A DNA stretch of 64,000 bases from Candidatus Mycolicibacterium alkanivorans (GTDB lineage: Bacteria; Actinomycetota; Actinomycetes; Mycobacteriales; Mycobacteriaceae): NCBI RefSeq assembly GCF_022760805.1, contig NZ_JAIVFL010000001.1, positions 2,232,001 to 2,296,000 of the forward strand, read 5' to 3'. A model generated the notes under the pieces. The model saw only the letters and a program-made list of their open reading frames with translations, did no database searches and was not told the DNA's origin. Below, in pieces: positions 1-10,939 of the stretch (its first letter is position 1; each line of letters opens with the position of its first letter). A program made the position numbers and the translations under genes.

Positions 1-2
1 GC

Positions 3-1637
3 GCCAACATCCTGAACCGGTCACGGCGTCGGGGCGCCCCGGACGACGTGGCGGCCCCTGCCGACCCTGAGGCCGCCGTCGATCGGGCCGAGCCCACCAC
101 CGAGCCCACGGCGGTCGTGACCGTCGGGGCGCCCGCGAGGCCGAAGTTCGAGCCGCACAAGAAGTTCGGTGCCTGGCTGGGCCGGCCGATGACGTCGTTC
201 CACCTGATCATCTCGGTGGCCGCGCTGCTGGTCACGCTCGGTTTGACCATGGTGCTGTCGGCCTCCGGGGTGCATTCCTACGACGAGGACGGCTCGCCGT
301 GGACGATCTTCGCCCGGCAGGTGATGTGGACCTGCCTCGGCCTGTTCGCCTGCTGGGTAGCGCTGCGCCTGCCGGTGCGGTTCCTGCGCCGCACCGCGTT
401 CTCCGCGTTCGCGCTGACGATCGTCCTGATCACGCTGGTGCTGATCCCCGGGATCGGGCACGAAGCCAACGGCTCGCGCGGCTGGTTCGTCTTCGCGGGC
501 CTGTCCATGCAGCCCTCCGAGCTGACCAAGATCGCATTCGCCATCTGGGGCTCGCACCTCTTGGCCACCCGGCGCATGGAGCGCGCATCGCTGAAGGAGA
601 TGCTCATTCCGCTGCTGCCGGCGGCGGTGATCGCGCTGGCGCTCATCGTCGCCCAGCCCGACCTCGGGCAGACGGTGTCGCTGGGCATCATCCTGCTCGC
701 CCTGCTCTGGTTTGCCGGTCTGCCGCTGAAGGTGTTCGTCAGCTCACTGGGGGCCGTGGTGGCCGCCGCGGCCGTGCTCGCCGTTTCCGCCGGCTACCGC
801 TCGGATCGGGTGCGATCCTGGCTGGATCCCAGCGCCGACGCGCAGGGCTCCGGCTACCAGGCGCGCCAGGCCAAGTTCGCGCTGGCCAACGGTGGGGTGT
901 TCGGCGACGGCCTGGGTCAGGGCACCGCGAAGTGGAACTACCTGCCCAACGCCCACAACGACTTCATCTTCGCCATCATCGGCGAGGAACTCGGCTTTGT
1001 CGGTGCGTTCGGGCTGCTGGCCCTGTTCGGGTTGTTCGCCTACACCGGCATGCGGATCGCCCGCCGCTCGGCCGACCCGTTCCTGCGCCTGCTGACCGCC
1101 ACCGCCACGATGTGGGTCATCGGCCAGGTGTTTATCAACGTCGGTTACGTCATCGGCCTGTTGCCGGTCACCGGCATTCAGCTGCCATTGATATCGGCGG
1201 GTGGAACATCAACGGCGACAACACTTTTCATGATCGGGCTGATGGCCAACGCGGCCCGTCACGAGCCGGAGGCGGTCGCGGCCCTGCGCGCGGGCCGCGA
1301 CGACAAGATGAACCGGCTGCTGCGCCTGCCGCTGCCCGAGCCCTACGTGCCCACCAGGGTCGAGGCGCTGCGCGACCGGCTGCGGTCCGGCTCGCCCGAG
1401 CCGGCCAAGAAGACCACCAGGAAGCCGGCCCGCAAGTCCACCCGCAATCCCGAACCCGCCCGCAGTCGCGCCGCGCTGCCAGCCAAAACCAGGACGGCCA
1501 AGCGACCCACCCGACGCGCAGGGCATCATGGAGGCGCTTCCCGTCAGGATTACCCCGACGGGGCGCAGCGATACGGACAACCTGCAGGCGGCCCCGCACG
1601 GCGGCCCCGCACATTGGAAGGTCAGCGTTACGGGTGA
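3..1637 (+). CDS. ftsW: Lipid II flippase/polymerase FtsW (5' end outside window)
   Basis: SEDS-family septal peptidoglycan polymerase that works with a class B PBP at the division septum. About ten hydrophobic segments run from roughly residue 60 to 390. SEDS landmarks are visible: GSRGWF, then FSMQPSEL-like [40 protein letters not shown], and [16 protein letters not shown] near the C-terminus. A basic, Arg/Lys/Pro-rich cytoplasmic tail of about 130 residues ends in LEGQRYG, as in mycobacterial FtsW. A GTG at 48 could start translation, but the frame stays open to the window edge and encodes a basic [10 protein letters not shown] stretch like the FtsW N-terminus, so I judge the true start lies upstream. 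The stop overlaps murG by 4 bp. Confidence 0.95.
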   Translation, partial: ANILNRSRRRGAPDDVAAPADPEAAVDRAEPTTEPTAVVTVGAPARPKFEPHKKFGAWLGRPMTSFHLIISVAALLVTLGLTMVLSASGVHSYDEDGSPWTIFARQVMWTCLGLFACWVALRLPVRFLRRTAFSAFALTIVLITLVLIPGIGHEANGSRGWFVFAGLSMQPSELTKIAFAIWGSHLLATRRMERASLKEMLIPLLPAAVIALALIVAQPDLGQTVSLGIILLALLWFAGLPLKVFVSSLGAVVAAAAVLAVSAGYRSDRVRSWLDPSADAQGSGYQARQAKFALANGGVFGDGLGQGTAKWNYLPNAHNDFIFAIIGEELGFVGAFGLLALFGLFAYTGMRIARRSADPFLRLLTATATMWVIGQVFINVGYVIGLLPVTGIQLPLISAGGTSTATTLFMIGLMANAARHEPEAVAALRAGRDDKMNRLLRLPLPEPYVPTRVEALRDRLRSGSPEPAKKTTRKPARKSTRNPEPARSRAALPAKTRTAKRPTRRAGHHGGASRQDYPDGAQRYGQPAGGPARRPRTLEGQRYG

Positions 1638-2815
1638 GGTTCTCGGGGGTCGGCGGCGGTGTGGAACGCGGCGACTCGGGCGGCAGGAGCAGTGCGAAGA
1701 ACGGCGACGCCCCGGTGTCGGTCGTGCTTGCCGGTGGTGGCACCGCGGGTCACGTCGAACCGGCCATGGCGGTCGCCGACGCGTTGAAGGCCCTTGACCC
1801 AGACGTCCGCATCACCGCCCTCGGGACCGCCCGCGGCCTGGAGACCAGGCTGGTGCCCGACCGCGGCTACCACCTCGAACTCATCACCCCGGTCCCGCTG
1901 CCGCGCAAGCTCAACTGCGACCTGATGCGGCTGCCTTTTCGGGTGCGCCAGGCCGTGCGCGAGACGCGTGCGGTGCTCGACGACGTCCACGCCGACGTGG
2001 TCGTCGGCTTCGGCGGCTACGTTGCCCTGCCGGCCTATCTGGCCGCCCGCCGCGCCCGCGTTCCGGTTGTGGTCCACGAGGCCAACGCCAGCGCCGGGCT
2101 GGCCAACCGGGTGGGTGCCCGGGGCGCCCGGCGTGTGCTGGCCGCCGTGCCCGACTCCGGCCTCGTCCACGCCGAGGTGGTGGGCATGCCGGTGCGGGGG
2201 TCGATCACGGCACTCGACCGCGCCGCGCTGTGCGCGCAGGCCCGCGCCCATTTCGGCTTCGCCGAGGATGCCCGCGTGCTGCTGGTCTTCGGCGGCTCGC
2301 AGGGCGCCGCCTCGATCAACGCGGCGGTCTCGGCGGCCGCGGCCGACCTGGCTGCCGCGGGTATCTCGGTGCTGCACGCCCACGGACCCAAGAACACCCT
2401 CGAGCTGCGCACCTCCGAGTCGGGCGATCCGCCCTACGTCGCGGTGCCCTACCTCTACCAGATGGATCTTGCCTACGCCGCCGCCGACCTGGCGATCTGC
2501 CGTTCCGGGGCGATGACGGTGGCCGAAGTGTCGGCCGTCGGGCTGCCCGCGGTGTACGTGCCGCTGCCGATCGGCAACGGCGAGCAGCGGCTCAATGCGC
2601 TGCCGGTGGTCAACGCCGGGGGAGGGCTGCTGGTCGCCGACGCCGACCTCACGCCGGAGTTCGTCGCCCGCGAGGTCGCCGGCCTGCTGACCGACGCCCC
2701 CCGGCTGGAGGCGATGACCGCCGCCACCGCGCAGGTCGGCCACCGCGACGCCGCGCGCCGGGTCGCCGAGGTGGCACTCGACGTGGCGCGGTCGGCCCGG
2801 ACGGCCACCCGGTGA
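1634..2815 (+). CDS. murG: UDP-GlcNAc:lipid I N-acetylglucosaminyltransferase MurG
   Basis: Adds GlcNAc to lipid I to make lipid II on the inner face of the membrane (GT28 family). The N-terminal Rossmann domain shows the glycine loop [17 protein letters not shown] near residue 35 and [14 protein letters not shown]. The C-terminal domain has [28 protein letters not shown] and [13 protein letters not shown], the UDP-GlcNAc-binding elements. The protein is about 393 residues, close to the usual 370-410. The GTG at 1634 overlaps the ftsW stop as GTGA; a second in-frame GTG lies at 1661. It sits in a tightly overlapping operon with ftsW and murC. Confidence 0.96.
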   Translation: MRFSGVGGGVERGDSGGRSSAKNGDAPVSVVLAGGGTAGHVEPAMAVADALKALDPDVRITALGTARGLETRLVPDRGYHLELITPVPLPRKLNCDLMRLPFRVRQAVRETRAVLDDVHADVVVGFGGYVALPAYLAARRARVPVVVHEANASAGLANRVGARGARRVLAAVPDSGLVHAEVVGMPVRGSITALDRAALCAQARAHFGFAEDARVLLVFGGSQGAASINAAVSAAAADLAAAGISVLHAHGPKNTLELRTSESGDPPYVAVPYLYQMDLAYAAADLAICRSGAMTVAEVSAVGLPAVYVPLPIGNGEQRLNALPVVNAGGGLLVADADLTPEFVAREVAGLLTDAPRLEAMTAATAQVGHRDAARRVAEVALDVARSARTATR

Positions 2816-4281
2816 CCGCGGCCAAGGCGTTGCCGCCCGAGCTGCAGCGGGTGCACATGGTCGGTGTCGGCGGTGCGGGCATGTCCGGAATCGCGCGGAT
2901 CCTGCTGGACCGCGGCGGCATGGTTTCGGGCTCGGATGCCAAGGAGTCCCGCGGGGTGGTCGCGCTGCGCGCCCGCGGCGCGCTGATCAACATCGGGCAC
3001 GACACAGCCAACCTCGACCTGCTGCCGGGCGGTCCGACCGCGGTGATCACGACCCATGCCGCGATCCCCAAGACCAACACCGAACTCGTCGAGGCGGCCA
3101 GGCGGGGGATTCCGGTGATCCTGCGGCCGGTGGTGCTGGCCAAGCTGATGGCTGGCCGGCGCACCCTGCTGGTGACCGGCACACACGGCAAGACCACCAC
3201 CACCTCGATGCTCATCGTCGCCCTGCAGCATGCCGGGATGGATCCGTCGTTCGCCGTCGGCGGTGACCTCGGCGAGGCGGGCACCAACGCGCACAACGGC
3301 AGCGGCGACTGTTTCGTCGCCGAGGCCGACGAGAGCGACGGTTCGCTGCTGGAGTACACCCCCGACGTCGCGGTGGTCACCAACATCGAGTCCGACCACC
3401 TGGATTTCTTCGGAACCCCGCAGGCCTACACCGCGGTGTTCGACGCCTTCGTGCAGCGGCTGGCGCCCGGCGGCGCGCTGGTGGTGTGCGGCGACGATCC
3501 CGGTGCCGCAGCGCTGGCCGAACGCAGTGCGGCACTTGGTGTTCGGGTCTTGCGCTACGGTAGCGGGCCCGGCGACGGGCTGGCCGGAGCGCTGGTCGAC
3601 TGGGAACAGCAGGGGACCGGCGCGGTAGCCCACATCCAGCTCGCCGGCGAGGCCCACCCGCGGGTGATGCGGCTGGCGGTGCCGGGCCGGCACATGGCGC
3701 TCAACGCGCTGGGCGCGCTGCTGGCCGCCGTCGAGGTGGGCACCCCGATCGACGACGTGCTCGACGGCCTGGCCGGGTTCGAGGGGGTGCGCCGCCGGTT
3801 CGAACTGGTGGGTACCGCCGCCGGTGTTCGCGTCTTCGACGACTACGCCCACCATCCGACCGAGGTGCGCGCCGCACTGACCGCGCTGCGTGCCATCGCC
3901 CGGCAGGACCGTACCGGCCACCCGACCATCGCGGGCGCCCGCAGCATCGTGGTGTTCCAGCCCCACTTGTATTCGCGGACAAAGACTTTCGCTCGCGAGT
4001 TCGGCAGCGCACTGGACACCGCCGACGAGGTGTTCGTCCTTGACGTCTACGCCGCCCGCGAGCAGCCGATGGCCGGCATCAGCGGGGCCACCGTCGCCGA
4101 ACACGTCAGCGTGCCGGTGCAGTACGTGGCGGACTTCTCCGCGGTGGCCGCTCGGGTGGCCGCGACGGCCCGCGACGGTGACGTGGTGGTCACCATGGGC
4201 GCCGGCGACGTGACGATACTGGGCGCCGAGATCATCTCGGCCCTGCAGGAGCGGGCCGAGCGCATCGGGGAGGTGTGGTGA
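2812..4281 (+). CDS. murC: UDP-N-acetylmuramate--L-alanine ligase MurC
   Basis: ATP-dependent Mur ligase adding the first amino acid of the stem peptide. The order of domains is complete: UDP-binding [15 protein letters not shown] at residues 11-25, the ATP loop [12 protein letters not shown] near residue 122, [20 protein letters not shown], and a C-terminal domain with [15 protein letters not shown] and FQPHLYSRT. At about 489 residues it is normal length. The GTG start overlaps the murG stop (GTGA) and its own stop overlaps ftsQ, so the genes are translationally coupled. Confidence 0.97.
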   Translation: MTAAKALPPELQRVHMVGVGGAGMSGIARILLDRGGMVSGSDAKESRGVVALRARGALINIGHDTANLDLLPGGPTAVITTHAAIPKTNTELVEAARRGIPVILRPVVLAKLMAGRRTLLVTGTHGKTTTTSMLIVALQHAGMDPSFAVGGDLGEAGTNAHNGSGDCFVAEADESDGSLLEYTPDVAVVTNIESDHLDFFGTPQAYTAVFDAFVQRLAPGGALVVCGDDPGAAALAERSAALGVRVLRYGSGPGDGLAGALVDWEQQGTGAVAHIQLAGEAHPRVMRLAVPGRHMALNALGALLAAVEVGTPIDDVLDGLAGFEGVRRRFELVGTAAGVRVFDDYAHHPTEVRAALTALRAIARQDRTGHPTIAGARSIVVFQPHLYSRTKTFAREFGSALDTADEVFVLDVYAAREQPMAGISGATVAEHVSVPVQYVADFSAVAARVAATARDGDVVVTMGAGDVTILGAEIISALQERAERIGEVW

Positions 4282-5249
4282 CAGCGCCGGGGGACGAGCC
4301 GCAGGCCGAACCGGTTGAGGACACAATCTCGCCCGAGGTGACGGAGTCCGATCCTCCGACGGCGCCCACGGCGACCGAGGAGCCCGAGGCCGAGGTGACG
4401 CCGGACGAGCCCGAGGTAGCCGAGGAACCGGATTTCGAGGGCCCACGCCGGCGAGCGCGCCGGGAACGTGAGGAGCGCCGCGCCGCCCAGGCCCGTGCGA
4501 TGGCGATCGAGGAGGCCCGCCGAGAGGCCAAGCGCCGCGTCCGCGATGAGCAGTCGGATGCGTCGAAACCGTTGGGCCGCAGGGCGGTTCGCGGCCTTCG
4601 GCTGCTGACCTGGCTGGCGGTGCTGGCGGTGGTCGCGGTCGGGCTGGGGCTGGTGCTGTTCTTCACGCCGCTGATGTCGGCGCGCTCGCTCGTCGTCACC
4701 GGCACCGGCGTGGTGACCCGCGAGGAGGTCCTCGACGCGGCCAAGGTCGCACTTGGCACCCCGCTGCTGCAGATCAACACCGACATGGTGGCCGACCGGG
4801 TGGCCGGCATCCGGCGGGTGGCCAGTGCGCGGGTGCAGCGCGAGTACCCGTCGACCTTGCGCATCACCATCGTCGAGCGCATCCCGATCGCGGTGAAGGA
4901 CTATCCCGACGGCCCGCACCTGTTCGACAGGGACGGCGTCGACTTCGCGACTGCGCCGCCGCCGCCCGGCCTGGCCTACATCGACGTCGACCACCCCGGG
5001 CCCGGCGATCCGCCCACCCGGGCGGCACTGCAGGTGATGACGTCACTGAGTCCCGATGTCGTCGGGCAGGTCAGCCGGGTCGCCGCACCGTCGGTCGCCT
5101 CGATCACGCTCACCCTCACCGATGGCCGCACGGTGGTGTGGGGGACCACCGACCGCACCGACGAGAAGGCCGAGAAATTGGCGGCACTGCTGACCCAGCC
5201 CGGCCGCGCCTACGACGTGTCGAGCCCGGATCTGCCGACGGTCAAGTAA
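4278..5249 (+). CDS. ftsQ: Cell division protein FtsQ
   Basis: Bitopic divisome protein linking early and late division proteins. It has a long acidic N-terminal cytoplasmic region (Glu/Pro rich, residues 1-60), a basic stretch, one membrane segment near residues 110-132, then a POTRA domain beginning at [19 protein letters not shown] and the FtsQ domain. The length is 323 residues. Two GTG codons are adjacent (4275, 4278). I chose 4278 because the GGGGAGG at 4267-4273 then has a usable 4-base spacer and the start overlaps the murC stop. The long acidic cytoplasmic arm is typical of mycobacterial FtsQ. Confidence 0.94.
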   Translation: MTAPGDEPQAEPVEDTISPEVTESDPPTAPTATEEPEAEVTPDEPEVAEEPDFEGPRRRARREREERRAAQARAMAIEEARREAKRRVRDEQSDASKPLGRRAVRGLRLLTWLAVLAVVAVGLGLVLFFTPLMSARSLVVTGTGVVTREEVLDAAKVALGTPLLQINTDMVADRVAGIRRVASARVQREYPSTLRITIVERIPIAVKDYPDGPHLFDRDGVDFATAPPPPGLAYIDVDHPGPGDPPTRAALQVMTSLSPDVVGQVSRVAAPSVASITLTLTDGRTVVWGTTDRTDEKAEKLAALLTQPGRAYDVSSPDLPTVK

Positions 5250-5360
5250 GTCTCACGCGCGGGCCGTGACCGACCTCGCGGGAAATTCGCCTGCGACACG
5301 TCGGCGCGCCTCCCACATCCGACGCCGACCGGCCATACCGTTCTGGTTGCGCGCAACTAC

Positions 5361-5449
5361 TTGACATAACTCTAAGCCTCTGGTTGAGGTTGAGGGTTTG
5401 CCGAGAAGCTCAGCGCCACCCGAGCCCGACAGGGAGGAAGACCCACACG
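5361..5449 (+). promoter_or_regulatory. ftsZ leader with promoter-like -35 box
   Basis: The 200-bp ftsQ-ftsZ gap is the only sizeable gap in the cluster. TTGACA at 5361-5366 matches the SigA -35 consensus. A GGTTGA direct repeat follows at about 5383-5394, and a strong Shine-Dalgarno AGGGAGGAAG lies at 5431-5440. No convincing TANNNT -10 box is seen at ideal spacing, so the promoter assignment is an inference. A dedicated ftsZ promoter here fits what is known of mycobacteria. Confidence 0.45.
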
Positions 5450-6604
5450 ATGACCCCCCCGCATAACTACCTCGCCGTCATCAAGGTCGTTGGCATCGGC
5501 GGCGGCGGTGTCAACGCCGTCAACCGAATGATCGAGCAGGGACTCAAGGGAGTCGAGTTCATCGCGATCAACACCGACGCTCAGGCGTTGTTGATGAGCG
5601 ACGCCGACGTCAAGCTCGACGTCGGACGTGACTCCACCCGCGGTCTCGGCGCCGGCGCTGACCCCGAGGTGGGCCGCAAGGCCGCCGAGGACGCCAAGGA
5701 CGAGATCGAAGAACTGCTGCGCGGCGCCGACATGGTGTTCGTCACCGCCGGTGAAGGCGGCGGCACCGGCACCGGCGGCGCGCCGGTGGTGGCCACCATC
5801 GCCCGCAAGCTCGGCGCGCTGACCGTCGGCGTGGTCACCCGGCCATTCTCCTTCGAGGGCAAGCGCCGCTCCAACCAGGCCGAGGCCGGCATCCAGGCGC
5901 TGCGCGAGAGCTGCGATACCCTCATCGTCATCCCCAATGATCGTCTGCTGCAGATGGGCGACGCCCAGGTCTCCCTGATGGACGCCTTCCGCAGCGCCGA
6001 CGAGGTGCTGCTCAACGGCGTGCAGGGCATCACCGACCTCATCACCACCCCGGGCCTGATCAACGTCGACTTCGCCGACGTCAAGGGCATCATGAGCGGC
6101 GCGGGCACCGCCCTGATGGGCATCGGCTCGGCCCGTGGCGACGGCCGTGCGCTCAAGGCCGCCGAGATCGCCATCAACTCGCCGCTGCTGGAAGCGTCGA
6201 TGGAAGGCGCGCAGGGCGTGCTGATGTCCATCGCCGGTGGCAGCGACCTGGGCCTGTTCGAGATCAACGAGGCCGCCTCGCTGGTCCAGGACGCCGCCCA
6301 CGCCGACGCGAACATTATCTTCGGCACCGTGATCGACGACTCGCTGGGTGACGAGGTCCGGGTGACGGTCATCGCCGCCGGCTTCGACGCCGCCGGTCCC
6401 AGCCGTAAGCCGGTCGTGGGACCCGCCGCTGCGGCGCCCTCGATCGCCCCCGGTGCCGCGGGCAAGCTCAGCTCCTCGCTGTTCGACCCGATCGGCGCGG
6501 TCAGCGTGCCTGCGCCGAGCAACGGCGCGACGGTTCGCATCGGGGGTGACGACGGCGGAATCTCCGACGATGACGTCGACGTCCCGCCGTTCATGCGGCA
6601 CTGA
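5450..6604 (+). CDS. ftsZ: Cell division GTPase FtsZ
   Basis: Tubulin-like GTPase that forms the Z ring. Visible motifs are the N-terminal [13 protein letters not shown], the tubulin signature [12 protein letters not shown] near residue 102, NADxxxL-type NTDAQAL, and the polymerisation T7-loop region [12 protein letters not shown]. The protein ends in a flexible linker and the conserved C-terminal peptide [10 protein letters not shown], which binds FtsW and SepF in mycobacteria. It is 384 residues. The frame is open further upstream, but ATG 5450 follows AGGGAGGAAG at the right distance and gives the conserved [15 protein letters not shown] start. Confidence 0.98.
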   Translation: MTPPHNYLAVIKVVGIGGGGVNAVNRMIEQGLKGVEFIAINTDAQALLMSDADVKLDVGRDSTRGLGAGADPEVGRKAAEDAKDEIEELLRGADMVFVTAGEGGGTGTGGAPVVATIARKLGALTVGVVTRPFSFEGKRRSNQAEAGIQALRESCDTLIVIPNDRLLQMGDAQVSLMDAFRSADEVLLNGVQGITDLITTPGLINVDFADVKGIMSGAGTALMGIGSARGDGRALKAAEIAINSPLLEASMEGAQGVLMSIAGGSDLGLFEINEAASLVQDAAHADANIIFGTVIDDSLGDEVRVTVIAAGFDAAGPSRKPVVGPAAAAPSIAPGAAGKLSSSLFDPIGAVSVPAPSNGATVRIGGDDGGISDDDVDVPPFMRH

Positions 6605-6636
6605 CCGCGCGATCAGGCGCCCGGATACTGGGACCA

Positions 6637-7344
6637 GTGACTGTTCGCATCCGCCGCGTGACCACCACCCGGGTCGGCGGGGCTTCGGCGCCGCCGTTCG
6701 ACACCTTCAATCTCGGTGACCACGTCGGCGACGATCCGGCCGCTGTGGCGGCCAACCGCGCACGTCTGGCCCGCGCGATCGGGCTGCCCGAGGACCACGT
6801 GGTCTGGATGAACCAGGTCCACGGCGACCACGTCGAGGTGGTGACCGAGCCGCGCACCGATCCGCTCGAGGACACCGATGCCCTGGTGACCACCGCGTCG
6901 CGCCTGGCCCTGGCCGTGGTCACCGCCGACTGCGTGCCGGTGCTGCTGGCCGACGCCCGCGCCGGCGTGGTCGCCGGTGTGCACGCCGGGCGGGTGGGCG
7001 CCGCCAAGGGCGTGGTGCTGCGAACGGTCGAGGCGATGCTGGCCCAGGGCGCTCACGTCGGGGACATCTCGGTGCTGCTCGGCCCCGCGGTCAGCGGTGC
7101 CAACTACGAGGTGCCCGAACAGATGGCCGCCGACGTCGAGACGGTGCTGCCGGGCAGTCGCACCCGCACCGCGCGTGGCACCCCGGGGCTGGATCTGCGC
7201 GCAGGCATCGCCCGGCAGTTGATCGGCGCGGGCATCAAGGCTGTCGACGCCGACCCGCGGTGCACCGTCGCCGACAAGAATCTGTTCAGCCACCGCCGCG
7301 ACGCGCCGACGGGTCGGCTGGCCTCACTGGTGTGGATGGAATGA
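6637..7344 (+). CDS. pgeF: Peptidoglycan editing factor PgeF / multicopper polyphenol oxidase family (YfiH)
   Basis: Laccase-domain protein (DUF152). The family is known to remove misincorporated residues from UDP-MurNAc peptides, fitting its place after ftsZ. Metal-binding signatures are WMNQVHGDHV, VTADCVPVLLAD (Cys ligand) and GVHAGRVGAAKGVV, plus the closing DPRCTVADKNLFSHRRDAPTGR. It is 235 residues with a GTG start. The HAGRVG motif replaces the more common HAGWRG, so a conserved aromatic is Arg here. Its stop overlaps the next gene as ATGA. Confidence 0.88.
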   Translation: MTVRIRRVTTTRVGGASAPPFDTFNLGDHVGDDPAAVAANRARLARAIGLPEDHVVWMNQVHGDHVEVVTEPRTDPLEDTDALVTTASRLALAVVTADCVPVLLADARAGVVAGVHAGRVGAAKGVVLRTVEAMLAQGAHVGDISVLLGPAVSGANYEVPEQMAADVETVLPGSRTRTARGTPGLDLRAGIARQLIGAGIKAVDADPRCTVADKNLFSHRRDAPTGRLASLVWME

Positions 7345-8078
7345 GCGACCGGGAATCCGAACTCGCCACCGCGCTGGCCGCCCTGCGCGACCGGGTGGCC
7401 GCCGCGGCGGGAGCCGCCGGCCGTGACGCGGCCGACGTGGAGCTGCTGCCGATCACCAAGTTCTTCCCCGCCTCCGACGTCGAGATCCTGTGGCGGCTGG
7501 GCTGCCGCGGTTTCGGAGAGTCGCGCGAGCAGGAGGCCTCGGCCAAGATCGCCGAGTTCCAGGCGCTGACAGGTGCCCACGACGTGCGCTGGCATATGGT
7601 CGGCCAGGTCCAGCGCAACAAGGCCAAACACGTAGCGGTCTGGGCGGATTCCGTGCACTCGCTGAGCACCGCCAAGGTCGCGGCCGCGCTGGACCGCGGT
7701 GCGCAGCAGGCCATCGAGCAAGGCTTGCGCGCCGATCCGGTGAAGGTGTTCGTGCAGATCAGCCTCGACGGTGACACCGAACGCGGCGGGGTGGACCTCG
7801 GTGACCCGGCAGCGGTCGACGCCATCTGCGCCCAGGTGGCCGACGCCGACGGCCTGCGACTGGTCGGGCTGATGGCGATCCCGCCGCTGGGCGCCGACCC
7901 CGACGAGGCCTTTGCGACGCTGGCCGCCGAACACCGCCGGGTGGTGCAGAACCACCCCGAGGCCACCGAGTTGTCCGCCGGGATGTCCGGTGACCTGGAA
8001 GCGGCGGTGCGACACGGTTCGACGTGTGTGCGTGTCGGTACAGCGCTTATGGGACAACGTCCTCTAACGTCTCCCTGA
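7341..8078 (+). CDS. YggS/PLPBP-family pyridoxal-phosphate homeostasis protein
   Basis: Alanine-racemase-fold, single-domain PLP-binding protein. The PLP lysine is in LLPITKFFPASDVE near residue 38, followed by GESREQEASAKI, HMVGQVQRNKAKHV, VKVFVQISLDGD, GLMAIPPLG and the C-terminal SAGMSGDLEAAVRHGSTCVRVGTALMG phosphate-binding segment. It is 245 residues. The start ATG at 7341 overlaps the pgeF stop. Family members buffer PLP and amino-acid pools, and the gene is commonly found between ftsZ and sepF in Gram-positives. No enzyme activity is claimed. Confidence 0.9.
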   Translation: MSDRESELATALAALRDRVAAAAGAAGRDAADVELLPITKFFPASDVEILWRLGCRGFGESREQEASAKIAEFQALTGAHDVRWHMVGQVQRNKAKHVAVWADSVHSLSTAKVAAALDRGAQQAIEQGLRADPVKVFVQISLDGDTERGGVDLGDPAAVDAICAQVADADGLRLVGLMAIPPLGADPDEAFATLAAEHRRVVQNHPEATELSAGMSGDLEAAVRHGSTCVRVGTALMGQRPLTSP

Positions 8079-8141
8079 GTAGTCACTCCAGTCACATCTT
8101 CATCACAGACACCGAACTTCACGCTCCAGAAGGGTCCAGCG

Positions 8142-8807
8142 ATGAGCACACTGCACAAGGTCAAGGCCTACTTCGGTATGGCTCCGATGGACGATTACGA
8201 CGACGAGTACTACGACGACGACGGCCACGGCGCCGGCCACGGCGGATACTCCCGTCGCAGTGAGCGTTTCGCCGACGACGGCTACGAGCGCGGACCGCGC
8301 TACGAGGACCGCGAGCCCCGCGCCCCCCGCGAGTACGACGAACCGCGCGGCGACTACGACGCCCCGCCGACCGGCGGCTTCCGCTACGCCGATGAGCCCC
8401 GGTTCCGGCCGCGCGAGTTCGACGACATGCCGCGGCCGTCCCGCTTCGGTTCACTGCGCGGTTCCACCCGCGGCGCTCTGGCGATGGACCCCCGCCGGAT
8501 GGCCGAGCTCTTCGAGGCGGGCAGCCCGCTGTCGAAGATCACCACGCTGCGCCCGAAGGACTACAGCGAGGCCCGCACCATCGGTGAACGATTCCGCGAC
8601 GGTCAGCCGGTGATCATGGACCTGGTGTCGATGGACAACGCCGACGCCAAGCGGCTGGTGGACTTCGCCGCCGGGCTGGCCTTCGCGCTTCGCGGCTCAT
8701 TCGACAAGGTGGCCACCAAGGTGTTCCTGCTGTCGCCGGCCGATGTCGACGTCAGCGCCGAGGAGCGTCAACGCATCGCCGAGGCGGGTTTCTACAGCTA
8801 CCAGTGA
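8142..8807 (+). CDS. sepF: Cell division protein SepF
   Basis: FtsZ-binding membrane anchor that recruits the Z ring to the membrane. The start [19 protein letters not shown] is the amphipathic membrane-binding helix. A charged Asp/Tyr/Arg-rich linker covers about residues 18-120. The C-terminal SepF core includes [47 protein letters not shown] and [13 protein letters not shown]. Length is 221 residues, typical for mycobacteria. A 63-bp gap separates it from the preceding gene, with a weak AAGGGTCCAGCG leader. Confidence 0.94.
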   Translation: MSTLHKVKAYFGMAPMDDYDDEYYDDDGHGAGHGGYSRRSERFADDGYERGPRYEDREPRAPREYDEPRGDYDAPPTGGFRYADEPRFRPREFDDMPRPSRFGSLRGSTRGALAMDPRRMAELFEAGSPLSKITTLRPKDYSEARTIGERFRDGQPVIMDLVSMDNADAKRLVDFAAGLAFALRGSFDKVATKVFLLSPADVDVSAEERQRIAEAGFYSYQ

Positions 8808-8839
8808 CCTAGTCGGTGGGCGAGTGCCCGCCGACTAGG
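8808..8839 (+). terminator. Hairpin immediately after sepF
   Basis: A 14-bp stem (CCTAGTCGGTGGGC at 8808-8821 with GCCCGCCGACTAGG at 8826-8839) closes on a GAGT loop, with one non-Watson-Crick position. There is no T tract, as is usual for mycobacterial intrinsic terminators. It would partly insulate sepF from yggT and wag31. Confidence 0.6.
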
Positions 8840-8919
8840 TAGGCTGACGGGCGTCACGCTGGGATGAAGCCAGCGGTGTCGGCAATGTCACATCCGCTGT
8901 TAGTAAGGACCGGCTTTAG

Positions 8920-9219
8920 TTGGCGCTGTTCTTCGAAATCCTGGGTTTCGCGCTGTTCATCTTCTGGCTGCTGCTGATCGCCCGGGTCGTCGTGGAGTTC
9001 ATTCGCTCGTTTGCGCGTGACTGGCACCCGCGCGGCGTCACCGTGGTGATCCTCGAGGCGATCATGACGCTCACCGACCCACCGGTGAAGCTGTTACGTC
9101 GGCTGATCCCGCAGCTGACGATCGGTGCCGTCCGATTCGACCTGTCGATCATGGTGCTTCTGCTGGTTGCGTTCATCGGGATGCAATTGGCGTTCAACGC
9201 CGCCGCGTCCGCTGCCTGA
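8920..9219 (+). CDS. YggT family membrane protein
   Basis: Small integral membrane protein of 99 residues with two hydrophobic segments, about residues 3-24 and 76-95, separated by a polar stretch containing FVRxLDPPVKLLRRLIPQL-like DPPVKLLRRLIPQLTIG. It starts at TTG 8920, which is supported by TAAGGAC at 8903-8909 and by the MxxFFxILGFALFIFWLLL start typical of this family in mycobacteria; no ATG or GTG fits. It lies between sepF and wag31 in the division cluster. The function of the family is not settled. Confidence 0.85.
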   Translation: MALFFEILGFALFIFWLLLIARVVVEFIRSFARDWHPRGVTVVILEAIMTLTDPPVKLLRRLIPQLTIGAVRFDLSIMVLLLVAFIGMQLAFNAAASAA

Positions 9220-9446
9220 CCCGACCGCCGAAGGCCGGCAAAATACCGCATCGGGGGCCGAATCGCGCCTGCGCCACGCCGCATCCCGCGGGCGGAATTT
9301 TGAAATTCGCTCTTAATTATCGGTCTCGGCGGCAACCGGCGGTTCTGGTGTGACAGGATGGGCGCCAGTTACAGTACGGCACGATGAACGCAGCACGCGT
9401 TCGACACAAGATTCGGTTCGACCATCCAGACCCGAGGGGGCAGACA

Positions 9447-10256
9447 ATGCCACTTACACCGGCCGACGTGCACAATGTGGCGTTCAGCAAGCCACCCATC
9501 GGCAAGCGTGGCTACAACGAGGACGAGGTTGACGCCTTTCTCGACCTGGTGGAGAACGAGCTCACCCGCCTGATCGAGGAGAACTCCGACCTGCGTCAGC
9601 GGGTCAGCGAGCTCGACCAGGAGTTGGCCTCTGCGCGTGCCGGCGGTGGCGTACCCGCTCCCACTCAGGCGATCCCGCTGCATCAGCCGGAGCCCGAGCC
9701 CGAGCCCGCACCTGCGCCCGTGCAGCAGGCGGCCCCCGCGCCGTCGTCGTCAGGCACCGAGGAGCGGGCCATCAAGGCCGCCCGTGTGCTGAGCCTGGCT
9801 CAGGACACCGCCGACCGGTTGACCGCGACCGCCAAGGCCGAGGCCGACAAGCTGCTCTCCGATGCGCGGGCCAACGCCGACCAGATCCTGTCGGAGGCCC
9901 GCCACACCGCGGAGACCACCGTCGCCGACGCCAAGCAGCGCTCGGAGGCGATGCTCAGCGATGCCCAGACCCGGGCGGAAGCCCAGCTGCGCCAGGCGCA
10001 GGAGAAGGCCGACGCGCTGCAGGCCGACGCCGAGCGAAAGCACTCGGAGATCATGGGCACTATCAACCAGCAGCGCACCGTCCTGGAGGGCCGCCTCGAG
10101 CAGTTGCGGACCTTCGAGCGCGAGTACCGCACCCGCCTGAAGACCTATCTTGAGTCGCAGCTGGAGGAGCTGGGCCAGCGTGGCTCGGCTGCCCCGGTCG
10201 ACTCCGGTGCGGCCAGCGACGGCGGCTTCAACCAGTTCAGCCGGCCCACGAACTGA
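9447..10256 (+). CDS. wag31: Polar growth determinant Wag31 (DivIVA)
   Basis: Coiled-coil scaffold that marks cell poles and directs polar peptidoglycan synthesis. The N-terminal DivIVA domain (residues 1-60) has [19 protein letters not shown] and [16 protein letters not shown] Pro/Glu-rich linker (about 68-105) contains APTQAI with Thr73, the position phosphorylated by PknA/PknB in M. tuberculosis. A long coiled coil occupies about 115-245. It is 269 residues. The frame is open upstream, but ATG 9447 follows CGAGGGGGCAG and gives the conserved start. Confidence 0.96.
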   Translation: MPLTPADVHNVAFSKPPIGKRGYNEDEVDAFLDLVENELTRLIEENSDLRQRVSELDQELASARAGGGVPAPTQAIPLHQPEPEPEPAPAPVQQAAPAPSSSGTEERAIKAARVLSLAQDTADRLTATAKAEADKLLSDARANADQILSEARHTAETTVADAKQRSEAMLSDAQTRAEAQLRQAQEKADALQADAERKHSEIMGTINQQRTVLEGRLEQLRTFEREYRTRLKTYLESQLEELGQRGSAAPVDSGAASDGGFNQFSRPTN

Positions 10257-10315
10257 GGTACTCACGGGCCGCTGCGGCCCCCGCCCGCCTGTTTCGCGTC
10301 GCCGGAGGTTGATCC

Positions 10316-10852
10316 ATGCTGATCGTTGCGCTGGTGCTGGCGGTGATCGGCCTCGCGGCCCTGGTCACCGCTGTCGTCACCAGCAGTGAGCTGGTCGCCT
10401 GGGTGTGCATCGGGGCCAGCGTCCTGGGCGTCATCCTGCTGATCGTCGACGCCATTCGCGAGCGCCAGAGCGGCGCTTCCGATGACGGCGCCGCCGCCCC
10501 GGCCACGGCCCCCGACGAGCCCGAGGAGCCGGCCACGGCCGATGTCGTGGCGTACTCCGATGAGCAGAGCGTCGATGCGACCTACTCCACGTTCGACGCG
10601 GACTATCCCGACGAGTCGCTGGAGGAGGAGATCGCCGCCGAGGACCACCCCGAAGAGGTGGTCTCCGACGATCCCGAGTCCGACATTCCCGACGATGACG
10701 AGCCAGAGCTTCCGGAACCGGCCGAGGAGGCCGCGATCCACACCGTCGACGAGAACGACCCTCAGGGCGAAGACGGCGACGACGCAGAGCCGGCCGACGA
10801 CGCAGAGCCGGCTGGCGACGCAGAGCCGGCTGGCGAACCCGAGAAGCGCTGA
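10316..10852 (+). CDS. Small membrane protein with long acidic tail (Rv2144c position)
   Basis: A 178-residue protein with two N-terminal membrane segments (about residues 2-22 and 28-46, MLIVALVLAVIGLAALV and AWVCIGASVLGVILLIV). A very acidic cytoplasmic tail follows, ending in imperfect repeats of DDAEPA/GDAEPA. GGAGG at 10303-10307 supports the start. It follows wag31 by 59 bp, as in other mycobacteria, so co-expression is likely. No function is recognised. The tail repeats are encoded by near-identical GACGCAGAGCCGGC units around 10789-10840, so length may vary between strains. Confidence 0.75.
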   Translation: MLIVALVLAVIGLAALVTAVVTSSELVAWVCIGASVLGVILLIVDAIRERQSGASDDGAAAPATAPDEPEEPATADVVAYSDEQSVDATYSTFDADYPDESLEEEIAAEDHPEEVVSDDPESDIPDDDEPELPEPAEEAAIHTVDENDPQGEDGDDAEPADDAEPAGDAEPAGEPEKR

Positions 10853-10939
10853 CCCCGGTTTCGGGTCATTGCGCCTCGCCCGGGCAATCCGGCGGGCCCG
10901 CGGCTCCGAATCCCTGATGACACCGCCAGGACCCTCTGA

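Noticed and set aside
299..2815. A single long plus-strand frame spanning ftsW and murG
   Set aside because: Only the part from 1634 is murG. The first half is the out-of-frame shadow of ftsW with no protein-like pattern.
8024..8263. Plus-strand frame overlapping the 3' end of the YggS-like gene and sepF start
   Set aside because: Overlaps both real genes and has no recognisable content.
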